From: Alphaproteobacteria bacterium UBA6149 | GTDB taxonomy: Bacteria; Pseudomonadota; Alphaproteobacteria; Rickettsiales; UBA998 | DNA length: 18,936 nt | Direction: 5' to 3' | NCBI GenBank assembly: GCA_002423155.1 | Contig: DIUV01000009.1 | Location: forward strand, 528-19,463 | In this document: positions 7,393 to 13,847 of the stretch, piece by piece | Numbering within the stretch: position 1 is the stretch's first letter | Layout: every line of letters begins with the position of its first letter | Notes under the pieces: model-generated | The model's input: the letters and a program-made list of their open reading frames with translations, nothing else | The model's database searches: none | Told to the model about the DNA's origin: nothing | Made by a program: the position numbers and the translations under genes

Positions 7393-7542
7393 CTATTTCT
7401 TAATATTTGCATTTTTCTGTGCAGCAGCTGTTTTAGCATCCGCTGGATTCACAGATTTATTGGCAGCAATTACCTTTTCATCACCAAGAGCTGGTTTTAC
7501 TTGTGGATTATTATTAGGTATAGGCTGAACTTGATTAGACAT
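7393..7542 (-). CDS. Small hydrophilic protein, 49 aa, unknown function
   Basis: A 49-codon ORF starts with ATG at 7542 and ends with TAG at 7393-7395. The protein begins MSNQVQPIPNNNPQVKPALG and ends AAAQKNANIKK. It has no TM or Cys and is rich in Asn, Gln, Pro, Ala and Lys, so it is probably disordered. Support for it being real: AAGGA sits 8 nt before the ATG, the same arrangement as the YfdX, collagen-like and anchored-protein genes, and a strong hairpin follows it. It lies upstream of lpxR on the same strand. I recognise no family. Confidence 0.6.
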   Translation of the reverse strand: MSNQVQPIPNNNPQVKPALGDEKVIAANKSVNPADAKTAAAQKNANIKK

Positions 7543-7789
7543 TGTACATTTCCTTATCTTATGAGGTCAAAACATGTTTCTTCCAAGAAGAACATTTTCA
7601 ACAAATTCAGGCTATAAGTTATGATATAATGAAACCATGCAGGAAGAAACCAAGAATATATTTTTAGCGTAAAGAATTATTCTTCCCCCGCTCCCTCTGG
7701 GATGAGGCTGAAACGTATACGTTTCAGGATGAGGGAACTATCCACAAAGCAGATGATTGTTTTTTATTATTTCAAAGCGTAAAGATAAA
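7543..7789. other. Intergenic region with no gene; palindrome inside
   Basis: No ORF longer than about 16 codons with a ribosome site is visible. It holds the CCCTCTGGG-type palindromic element with a 20-bp perfect palindrome (7708-7727) and a 10-bp direct repeat AGCGTAAAGA at 7666-7675 and 7776-7785 on either side of it. Promoters for the 49-aa ORF should lie near its 7543-7640 end, but I could not fix one. Confidence 0.5.
7708..7727. promoter_or_regulatory. 20-bp perfect palindrome (operator-like)
   Basis: CTGAAACGTATACGTTTCAG reads the same on both strands. It is flanked by GATGAGG on both sides in the same orientation. The length and symmetry resemble operators of dimeric HTH repressors such as the LacI family. 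The GGGATGAGG/GATGAGGGA flanks instead resemble the terminal parts of common intergenic repeats. Confidence 0.4.
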
Positions 7790-7821
7790 AAAAGCATAAA
7801 AAAGGGGAGCAACTGCCCCCC
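7790..7821 (-). terminator. Intrinsic terminator of glycine-zipper/DUF1328 operon
   Basis: On the minus strand GGGGGGC (7821-7815), loop AGTT, GCTCCCC (7810-7804) forms a 7-bp stem with one G-T pair, directly followed by TTTTTT and a second T-run. It lies 17 nt after the DUF1328 stop. Confidence 0.85.
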
Positions 7822-7838
7822 TCCCCTAACTATACCAT

Positions 7839-8021
7839 TCACAACGGCGGATTAGCCTTACGCCCAGTCACAAAGCTATAAACTAAACTCGCTACGAACA
7901 GCACCACAAAAATCAGTGACAACAAACGAGCAATTCCTGCAAAGTCGGCAGCCAAGCCACCAAATCCTAAAACTGCGGCAACTACCGCAAGCAGGAAAAA
8001 AGTAACAATATAATTCAACAT
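7839..8021 (-). CDS. DUF1328 (YtjA-like) small membrane protein
   Basis: 60 aa and almost wholly hydrophobic: two TM segments (about residues 3-24 and 30-51) with FGGLAADFAGIARLL between them, then a basic tail (TGRKANPPL). The length and the GLAAxxAGIAR loop match the DUF1328/YtjA family, whose members accompany stress genes in many Proteobacteria. No biochemical function is known to me. Shine-Dalgarno GGGGAG lies 8 nt before the ATG. It starts 27 nt after the glycine-zipper lipoprotein gene, and a strong terminator follows, so it is the last gene of a two-gene operon. Confidence 0.9.
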   Translation of the reverse strand: MLNYIVTFFLLAVVAAVLGFGGLAADFAGIARLLSLIFVVLFVASLVYSFVTGRKANPPL

Positions 8022-8048
8022 AATAATTCTCCCCTATAGGTTACAAAA

Positions 8049-8294
8049 CTAACGCCAAACTGGCTTACCCAAATTAATATCTTTTTCTTTGGTCAAACCA
8101 CCAGCTGCCGCACCAACGGCGCCACCAACTACGGCACCACCCACAGGGTTTCCGCCAATAATTGCGCCACCTAATGCGCCCACACCAGCACCAATACCCG
8201 CACCACTCAAAGCCCGATCACTGGTTTTTTCACCGCAAGCCGCAAGCAGCGCCAATGCGCTACCAATCAACAATATATTCTGTAATTTTTTCAT
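8049..8294 (-). CDS. Glycine-zipper lipoprotein
   Basis: 81 aa. The signal peptide ends in lipobox LLAAC (Cys20). Residues 30-66 are a glycine zipper with many GxxxG steps (GAGIGAGVGALGGAIIGG and GGAVVGGAVGAAAGG), as in YMGG-like/OmpA-type glycine-zipper proteins, followed by a short polar tail. It is probably outer-membrane anchored. A strong Shine-Dalgarno (AAGGAGAG) precedes the ATG. A TTTACG-N5-CTTATA box lies 78 nt upstream. It is the first gene of the operon with DUF1328. Confidence 0.88.
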   Translation of the reverse strand: MKKLQNILLIGSALALLAACGEKTSDRALSGAGIGAGVGALGGAIIGGNPVGGAVVGGAVGAAAGGLTKEKDINLGKPVWR

Positions 8295-8372
8295 AGAACT
8301 CTCCTTGGTTTTGATTACCCTTGTAATTTATGAGAACAACCATAAATTTACCACCAGTGAAGAATCTATATA

Positions 8373-8389
8373 TATAAGGAAGTCGTAAA
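8373..8389 (-). promoter_or_regulatory. Predicted KdpE-type direct-repeat box, upstream of glycine-zipper operon
   Basis: Minus-strand TTTACGACTTCCTTATA, identical to the site at 5808-5824. It lies 78 nt before the ATG, and only a few bases after the stop of the KdpE-like regulator gene. Confidence 0.6.
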
Positions 8390-8393
8390 TATT

Positions 8394-9089
8394 TTAAGCC
8401 ACATTCTCCATCCGATAACCAATTCCTGGTTCGGTTATAATAAAGACTGGCGCACCAGAATCTGCCTCAATCTTCTCCCGAATCTGTCCAATATAAACCC
8501 GCAGATAAGTAGTGTCATCACTATGCGCCGCCCCCCATACTTTTCGCAATATCTCTTTATGTGTCAGCATCTTACCACGATTAGTCATAAAATGCCGCAA
8601 CAAATCATATTCCTTGGGAGTAAAAGCGGTTAGTTTATCATGCAAAAACACCTCATGGCGCACCAAATCCATCCGCAATGCCCCATTACATAATTCTGGC
8701 TCACCATTTTCACGTACCATACAACTACGCAAAGCAGCATTAATCCGTGCCAATAATACTTCTACATTAAAAGGCTTAGTCACATAATCATTTGCCCCCA
8801 GATTAAGCGCAGCGGTGACCTCTTCATCCGCATCACGAGCAGATAGCACAATAATTGGCACTTGCGACCATTCGCGAATAGCAGAAATAACTTCCTTACC
8901 ATCCATATCTGGCAAACCCAAATCCAACAATATCAGGTCTGGGTTTAGCGAAACGCACATCCGCACTGCCTGTTTTCCTGAAAAACTCTCAATAATCTTA
9001 AAGTTTTCTACCTCTAAAAGAATACCCAACATTTTCTGAATTTGAGGTTCATCATCTACTACCAAAATAGTGTTTTTCTTTTCATGCAT
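8394..9089 (-). CDS. KdpE-like OmpR-family response regulator
   Basis: 231 aa from the ATG at 9089. A TTG twelve bases upstream is in frame but lies in the GGAAAAT ribosome site, so the ATG is preferred. The receiver domain (about 7-122) has D12/D13, phospho-acceptor D56 (LLDLGLPD), S83 and K105 (TKPF). The winged-helix domain (about 132-229) ends DTTYLRVYIGQIREKIE...FIITEPGIGYRM, the KdpE pattern. KdpE normally activates kdpFABC potassium uptake with KdpD; neither kdpFABC nor full KdpD is here. The only KdpD-like kinase in the window is the truncated one at 2556-3317. A perfect AT-rich dyad (9102-9130) just before the ribosome site may be an autoregulatory or mRNA element. Predicted target boxes lie at four promoters nearby. 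Confidence 0.9.
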   Translation of the reverse strand: MHEKKNTILVVDDEPQIQKMLGILLEVENFKIIESFSGKQAVRMCVSLNPDLILLDLGLPDMDGKEVISAIREWSQVPIIVLSARDADEEVTAALNLGANDYVTKPFNVEVLLARINAALRSCMVRENGEPELCNGALRMDLVRHEVFLHDKLTAFTPKEYDLLRHFMTNRGKMLTHKEILRKVWGAAHSDDTTYLRVYIGQIREKIEADSGAPVFIITEPGIGYRMENVA

Positions 9090-9101
9090 ATAATTTTCCA
9101 A

Positions 9102-9130
9102 ATACTAAATAATTGATATTTATTTAGTAT
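9102..9130. promoter_or_regulatory. Perfect AT-rich inverted repeat before the KdpE-like gene
   Basis: ATACTAAATAA (9102-9112) and TTATTTAGTAT (9120-9130) are exact inverted repeats with a 7-nt spacer (TTGATAT). The dyad ends about a dozen bases before the start codon, right at the ribosome site. It could be an operator or a weak mRNA stem that hides the ribosome site. Confidence 0.45.
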
Positions 9131-9205
9131 CACAAATATTACAGATAAGCTTGAAATTAATTTTATGTCTTGTTCTTGCCGCGAGTAAATTGGCAGAATA
9201 TTTTA

Positions 9206-10651
9206 TCAGCGCTCTAGTTGCTTATTTCGCAATAACTCTAAATTTGGCACATTTAACGCACGAGAATTGTCATTCGTATCCGCACAATCAAACCCTCCGC
9301 AGGAAGCAGCTTCTGCCTGTTCTCTAACTATAGGGGGAAAATTATATTCCTGCTTGATTGGAATTTCTGGTTGCACAACAGGTTGTTGCGCTACTGCTAC
9401 GGCAGCATCTTTTTGTATTGCATTGGCTAAATTATCTGCTTCCACTTTTAATTTAACTTCTAATTTAGGTATATTTTCTGCCATATGATCGGGGTTACCA
9501 TGTAAAGCAGCATGCCTTCTGGTATGCATTTCATCTATTTTATGAGCGTGTTTTCTCTCTATTTCTTCCTTATTCTCTACAAGGGATTCAACTGCATGTT
9601 TAACCCTGTGTTTTGCTTTTTCAATTCCACCTGGTTGAGCTTCTAAAGCTTCATATCTTTTGCGTTCCTCTTCAGTCAAAACATCACCTCGGTCATGTTT
9701 TTCTATAATTTTACCTGCTTCAATTATGCGTCTTGTCTGCCGCGCTTTCGCTTCAGGAGAATTTTTATCCTCCAACATAATATCAATTTTTTCATCTAAT
9801 GGGGCAGCTTGATTAACAATTTCAGCTGCTTCAGCGACTTCCCCTGTTTTGTCTTTTGCCTTAGCAATATCCAAGGCAGCGGCATCTTCAACAGTTACTA
9901 TTTTTTTGGCTTCTGCTTCTACAACTACTTTTTCAACTTCTAATGCTTGTTTAGCTTCTGGCGACAAATCAGGATTAGCTTTTATTTTAGCTATATCATC
10001 CACGGTTTTCTCATACGCCATTTCCGTATGGCTCAAACCAAACTGCTCCATCGAAGCAACATATTCCCCAGTGCGCATTAATTCCGCACGTTTATCCATC
10101 CGCAATTCTTCCACATCTGCATGAAACTCAGCAATCTTCTGCTTCCAATATGGATCTTGCGCGTTGAAATTATCAATGTAATTATGGGTATCATATCCAC
10201 CATTATTATTGGAAAACCCTTCACTGATTTCTCCCACGAAGGCATCGGTACGAGCATTTTCTATACCTGCACTAATTGCCACCGCATTAATAGCGATTGC
10301 ACTTAACACTAAAGATTGCCGACCACTCATCGCCGCGCCCATTAAAGCACCTGCTCTCCCCCGCAAATTAGCAGCATTAGCGCGCAAATCTGCCGCTAAA
10401 GAAGGATTATCCTGTGAAAATTTCATCGCTGCAGCGTCCGCTGCATCGGCAGCATCGTTGGCTTGCTTGGCTTCCATGGTTGCCTGCATTAAGGTCAGGT
10501 CACTTAATTTATCATCGTCGGGGTGATGTTCAGAACTATCGTGAGTATGAGCAGGGGAAGCCCCCAAGCTGGCATCAGACTGGGCAGAACTCATCATCCA
10601 GTTCGCATCAGCGCCAAATCCGCTGACTATACTTGAGCTCACTTCCGTCAT
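9206..10651 (-). CDS. Ala/Glu-rich coiled-coil protein of unknown function
   Basis: 481 aa from the ATG at 10651, chosen for its strong ribosome site (GAGGAG, 7 nt upstream) over a start 54 nt further out. There is no signal peptide. A His/Asp-rich stretch (HTHDSSEHHPDDD, 35-47) precedes Ala-rich helices (about 55-108). One hydrophobic helix (SLVLSAIAINAVAISAGI, 113-130) follows, then a long charged helical region (about 170-415) rich in Lys, Glu and Ala with many His near 350-390. The tail is Pro/Gln-rich (about 418-440) with a CGGFDC motif (451-456). I recognise no domain. A scaffold, or a secreted protein without a classic signal, are possibilities; nothing decides between them. A TTGACA-N5-TTTATA box lies 96 nt upstream, so it may belong to the same regulon as the envelope genes. 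Confidence 0.85.
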   Translation of the reverse strand: MTEVSSSIVSGFGADANWMMSSAQSDASLGASPAHTHDSSEHHPDDDKLSDLTLMQATMEAKQANDAADAADAAAMKFSQDNPSLAADLRANAANLRGRAGALMGAAMSGRQSLVLSAIAINAVAISAGIENARTDAFVGEISEGFSNNNGGYDTHNYIDNFNAQDPYWKQKIAEFHADVEELRMDKRAELMRTGEYVASMEQFGLSHTEMAYEKTVDDIAKIKANPDLSPEAKQALEVEKVVVEAEAKKIVTVEDAAALDIAKAKDKTGEVAEAAEIVNQAAPLDEKIDIMLEDKNSPEAKARQTRRIIEAGKIIEKHDRGDVLTEEERKRYEALEAQPGGIEKAKHRVKHAVESLVENKEEIERKHAHKIDEMHTRRHAALHGNPDHMAENIPKLEVKLKVEADNLANAIQKDAAVAVAQQPVVQPEIPIKQEYNFPPIVREQAEAASCGGFDCADTNDNSRALNVPNLELLRNKQLER

Positions 10652-10747
10652 AATATTTCTCCTCACCTTACATAATAGATGATAATAATGACGTTTTGAT
10701 GACAAAAATTATTAATTTCGTTAACCTTATCTTAAGCAAACCCATGC

Positions 10748-10764
10748 TATAAAGAAATTGTCAA
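10748..10764 (-). promoter_or_regulatory. Predicted KdpE-type direct-repeat box, upstream of the coiled-coil gene
   Basis: Minus-strand TTGACAATTTCTTTATA, i.e. TTGACA-ATTTC-TTTATA, 13 of 17 positions shared with the sites at 5808 and 8373. It lies 96 nt before the ATG. The first half also equals a -35 hexamer, TTGACA, but no good -10 sits 16-18 nt after it, so the regulator-site reading is at least as good. Confidence 0.42.
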
Positions 10765-10815
10765 TGAGACACATCCTTTTAAAAATAATAAAAAACACAC
10801 ACAAAACTAACTTAT

Positions 10816-10845
10816 AGTCCCCTATTTTAAATAGGGGACTTTTTT
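10816..10845 (+). terminator. Intrinsic terminator in the divergent gap before plsC
   Basis: AGTCCCCTATTT (10816-10827) and AAATAGGGGACT (10829-10840) form a nearly perfect palindrome followed on the plus strand by a six-T run. No plus-strand gene lies upstream in the window. It therefore ends a short unannotated transcript, acts as an attenuator for plsC, or is left over from an older gene order. Confidence 0.6.
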
Positions 10846-10885
10846 CTTGTGGAATATCGGGGATGAAAGTTGTATTCAGCAAAGC

Positions 10886-11590
10886 ATGATATATTTACGC
10901 ACCCTTATATTTAATATTAGCTTTGTTTTATTGTCTTTAGGCATTGGTTTGTTTTGCCTACCCATCATATTCTTATATAAAGATAAAATAAACTACGTAC
11001 CTAAAACTTGGACACGAGGCGTATTGTGGATGGGAAAAGTTATTTTCCGTATTGACCATAAGATAATTGGGGTAGAAAATATCTCCCAGCAAGCAGCGAT
11101 TTACGCTAGCAAACACCAATCTGCTTGGGATACCTTAATTTTTTGGCAGATTCTGCCCCATCCAGTGTTTGTTTTAAAAAAAGAATTACTCTCCATCCCC
11201 GTATTTGGGCATTATCTGCGCCATGTTCCCCATATCGCGATTGACCGTAAGGCAGGCGCTTCGGCTTTGAAAAAAATCATTGCGGATACCAAAGAACATT
11301 TAAATGCAGGACATCAGGTGATTATTTTCCCCGAAGGCACACGCTCTCGCAATGGGGTAAACGCTAAATATCAAGCAGGAATTGCTGCTTTATATAGTTC
11401 TTTGTCTGCGACAGTGATACCAGTTGCCTTAAATTCAGGTAAATTCTGGGGTCGGGGGGCTTTTTCACCGAAAAAAGCGGGTAAAATTACCTTGCAATTT
11501 TTGCCTGCAATGCCTGAGAAAATGGATAAATCTACTTTTCTACAAGAATTACAAAATAATATAGAAACCACTACCAACCTATTGGAATAA
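10886..11590 (+). CDS. plsC: 1-acyl-sn-glycerol-3-phosphate acyltransferase (PlsC family)
   Basis: 234 aa. I start at the ATG 10886 because the N-terminus MIYLRTLIFNISF, followed by a TM segment (about 8-30), matches the family; an in-frame TTG at 10847 would add 13 odd residues. The ribosome site is weak. The acyltransferase motif HQSAWD (His77-Asp82) and the FPEGTRSR block (148-155) are intact, and IDRKAG (119-124) lies between. The enzyme acylates lysophosphatidate to phosphatidate at the inner membrane in phospholipid synthesis. The stop is three bases before rph, so the two genes are co-transcribed. Related acyltransferases, such as those for ornithine lipids, cannot be excluded. Confidence 0.9.
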   Translation: MIYLRTLIFNISFVLLSLGIGLFCLPIIFLYKDKINYVPKTWTRGVLWMGKVIFRIDHKIIGVENISQQAAIYASKHQSAWDTLIFWQILPHPVFVLKKELLSIPVFGHYLRHVPHIAIDRKAGASALKKIIADTKEHLNAGHQVIIFPEGTRSRNGVNAKYQAGIAALYSSLSATVIPVALNSGKFWGRGAFSPKKAGKITLQFLPAMPEKMDKSTFLQELQNNIETTTNLLE

Positions 11591-11593
11591 ACC

Positions 11594-12310
11594 ATGCGCC
11601 ACAATAACCGCCCTCATGATGCCTTACGTGAAGTACACCTCACCCCGTCTTACAGCCGCCATGCGGAAGGTTCGTGCCTAGTAGAATTCGGGCACACCAA
11701 AGTGCTCTGCACCGCTTCCGTACAGGAAAATATTCCCCCCTTTTTACGCGGCACGGGCAAAGGCTGGGTGACGGCGGAATATGGCATGTTGCCACGAGCC
11801 ACCAACAGCCGCAACCAGCGAGAAGCCGCCAAAGGCAGCCAAAGCGGACGCACGCAGGAAATTCAACGCCTGATTGGGCGCAGCCTTCGTTCAGTGTGCA
11901 AATTACCTGCACTGGGTGAGCGGCAAATATTGATTGATTGCGATGTTATCGAAGCAGATGGCGGCACGCGCACTGCCTCGATAACTGGAGCTTATGTTGC
12001 ACTGCACCAAGCCTGCCAGAAACTCATGGATTCGGGCGTATTGGCATTCTTCCCCCTCACCCAGCAAGTAGCCGCAATTTCTTGTGGTATTCATAAAGAT
12101 GTCGCTTTGCTGGACTTAGATTACCCAGAAGATAGCAGCGCCGAAGCAGATGCAAATTTTGTTATCGCGAGTGATGGAAATCTGGTGGAAATTCAAGGCA
12201 CTGCCGAAACCAAGCCGTTTAGTGAGGACCAGTTTTTAAATTTATTGCGCTTAGCGAAAAAGGGTACGCATGAGTTGTTTGAGTTGCAGCGGAAAGCTTT
12301 AAATATTTAA
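11594..12310 (+). CDS. rph: Ribonuclease PH
   Basis: 238 aa, the normal length. It is a phosphate-dependent 3'-5' exoribonuclease that trims tRNA 3' ends and contributes to rRNA turnover. The start RPHDALREVHLTPSYSRHAEGSCLVEFG is reduced here to its diagnostic parts: RxxxLR, the EGS turn and FGxTKVLC. Further hallmarks are VTAEYGMLPRAT, GRTQEIQRLIGRSLR (residue 85 onwards) and the phosphate/RNA-binding DVIEADGGTRTASITGA (117-133). The Arg of GRTQEI (86) corresponds to the phosphate-binding Arg. It follows plsC by 3 nt. The first half is clearly more GC-rich than the accessory genes on both sides. In many alphaproteobacteria rph sits beside hrcA or rdgB, which are absent here. Confidence 0.97.
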   Translation: MRHNNRPHDALREVHLTPSYSRHAEGSCLVEFGHTKVLCTASVQENIPPFLRGTGKGWVTAEYGMLPRATNSRNQREAAKGSQSGRTQEIQRLIGRSLRSVCKLPALGERQILIDCDVIEADGGTRTASITGAYVALHQACQKLMDSGVLAFFPLTQQVAAISCGIHKDVALLDLDYPEDSSAEADANFVIASDGNLVEIQGTAETKPFSEDQFLNLLRLAKKGTHELFELQRKALNI

Positions 12311-12326
12311 TTAGTTACATGCTCTA

Positions 12327-12376
12327 CACGTAAATAATTAATTAAGATTTACGTGATATCGTTAAATATTATAACG
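12327..12376. promoter_or_regulatory. Two dyads in front of the 465-aa gene
   Basis: CACGTAAAT (12327-12335) and ATTTACGTG (12347-12355) are exact inverted repeats with an 11-nt spacer. A second dyad, CGTTA (12360-12364) / TAACG (12372-12376), follows. Neither is followed by a T-run, so they look more like operator sites than a terminator for rph. Confidence 0.35.
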
Positions 12377-12399
12377 GTATAGATAGTGCTGACTCAAAA

Positions 12400-13797
12400 A
12401 TGAATAAAAAAAAGTTTGATATTGATTGGGAAAAAGCAAGTGAAATAGAGTTCACAACTTCCATGTATTGTGCAACTGCTTCACATAATATTGATAATGA
12501 TGGCAATGAATTCTCTGCTTTACGAATTTCTCCGATATGGCCTGAAGAACTTCTAAAAAATTTAAATGAAGATAAGATTCATGAAATAAATAAAGTTTTT
12601 TATGCAGAAGCATTAAAAGTTTTTGATAGATTTTCTTCAATAAACAAAACAACTGAGACCCATTCTTACAAATTACCTGATGAATCAATGGTTTTCACAA
12701 CCTGTGAAAAAGGCTTTAACTCAAAGACCGCAAAAAAAATTGATAATACAGAATGGAGTAACCCCATGAGGCGCTGGAGCGAAGCAAGCGGTCGCGGTAA
12801 TTCAGTAGCCCGAGATATTATTAGCAATTTTATCGAAAATGTTATTGCCTTTGATTCTTTAAGTGAAATGTGCAAAACCGTACGAACTATGAACCCTGGT
12901 GGATTCATACTGGAAGGCGGCGCGAGAGCTGTTTTATATGGGTGCATAAAGAGGTCAGAATTCTATCCCGATGACAATCCAATGTATTACGGTCAAAATT
13001 ATAATGAAATAGACAAAATAGAAAAATGGTTGGAAACAATAGGAATCAAGCAAATACGATTTCTCGGTGCGGGAACATTTTCTACAGCATTAGACACAAA
13101 TGGCGAGTATATAGTACGCATTGATAATAAGGGGGAAAATGAGCTGCAAGGCGAACTACCTCCGCAAATATTAAAAAGTGCTTTTACCTATGAAACAGCG
13201 CATTACCGAGCAAGAATTATGCCCCGCCTAAGTAAAGACGCTACGTTTGAAGATTATCAAGACACCAAACATGCATTAGCATTACAAAGCTATGATTTTT
13301 ATGACCAAAAAGGCAACAAACTTAACACAGGACGCCTACCAGATGGCACTCCACTTGTTTACGATTTAGGTGCTGTAAAAAAAACCTCATCCGAAAACCT
13401 ATCCATAGATGAGAACTACGAACAAAAACATGATTGGCATATTGAAGGAAAAGAAAAACAAGACATTTTCTTCCCATGGGTAGCAGACAATGAACCTGAT
13501 AAAGCACAGCGTTTTTGTGATTACATGAAAGGATATACTGTTACCACACAATCATTTGATAAATGGATAGAAGAAATGAGGAATAAGAACAGTCATTACG
13601 GACAAATTATAGAAGATTCTATCGAATTAAATGATGGTGGCCATGCACCTTCTCACATATCCATCAATCCTTTTGAACAAAAAATAATTGAAGAAATTGC
13701 AACAGATAAGGCAGCCGAACAAAAACCAGATAATAAATCTTCACACATCCAATATATTTCCAAATTGTTCACAGAATTGACTACTAGACGTTTCTAA
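12400..13797 (+). CDS. Hypothetical protein with kinase-like features
   Basis: 465 aa, AT-rich, with no signal peptide or TM. The N-terminal 200 residues match nothing I know. Then FLGAGTFSTALDTNGEYIVRID (221-242, described here by its parts) looks like a kinase glycine-rich loop (GAGTFS, 223-228) and a beta-3 strand (IVRI) with Arg in place of the usual Lys. MPRLSK (274-279) could be a hinge. GRLPDGTPLVYDLGAV (311-326) looks like the end of a catalytic loop plus a DLG motif (Asp322) replacing DFG. No HRD is present. This suggests a divergent or inactive kinase-like fold; it is only a pattern match by eye. There is no strong ribosome site. The base composition and the position between rph and a core string suggest an acquired gene. 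An effector or toxin role is possible. Confidence 0.8.
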   Translation: MNKKKFDIDWEKASEIEFTTSMYCATASHNIDNDGNEFSALRISPIWPEELLKNLNEDKIHEINKVFYAEALKVFDRFSSINKTTETHSYKLPDESMVFTTCEKGFNSKTAKKIDNTEWSNPMRRWSEASGRGNSVARDIISNFIENVIAFDSLSEMCKTVRTMNPGGFILEGGARAVLYGCIKRSEFYPDDNPMYYGQNYNEIDKIEKWLETIGIKQIRFLGAGTFSTALDTNGEYIVRIDNKGENELQGELPPQILKSAFTYETAHYRARIMPRLSKDATFEDYQDTKHALALQSYDFYDQKGNKLNTGRLPDGTPLVYDLGAVKKTSSENLSIDENYEQKHDWHIEGKEKQDIFFPWVADNEPDKAQRFCDYMKGYTVTTQSFDKWIEEMRNKNSHYGQIIEDSIELNDGGHAPSHISINPFEQKIIEEIATDKAAEQKPDNKSSHIQYISKLFTELTTRRF

Positions 13798-13809
13798 AAA
13801 TAGATAATA

Positions 13810-13847
13810 CCATTTTGCAAACAATATACAAATTTATTGCAAAATGG
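13810..13847. terminator. Hairpin between convergent genes
   Basis: CCATTTTGCAA (13810-13820) and TTGCAAAATGG (13837-13847) are exact inverted repeats with a 16-nt loop. They sit where the plus-strand 465-aa gene meets the minus-strand hydrolase gene, and one arm lies inside the last codons of the hydrolase. Minus-strand transcripts meet a CTATTTTTAG tract about 10 nt later. It is probably a two-way terminator. Confidence 0.55.

Noticed and set aside
8294..8400. RpoH-type promoter (CTTG-N17-CYTATNT) as explanation for the TTTACGACTTCCTTATA motif
   Set aside because: CTTATAT at 8373 fits the -10, but no CTTG stands at the right distance at any of the four sites, whereas the two-half-site pattern holds in all four.
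10847..10885. TTG start for plsC
   Set aside because: The extra 13 residues do not fit the family, and the start would lie directly on the terminator T-run.
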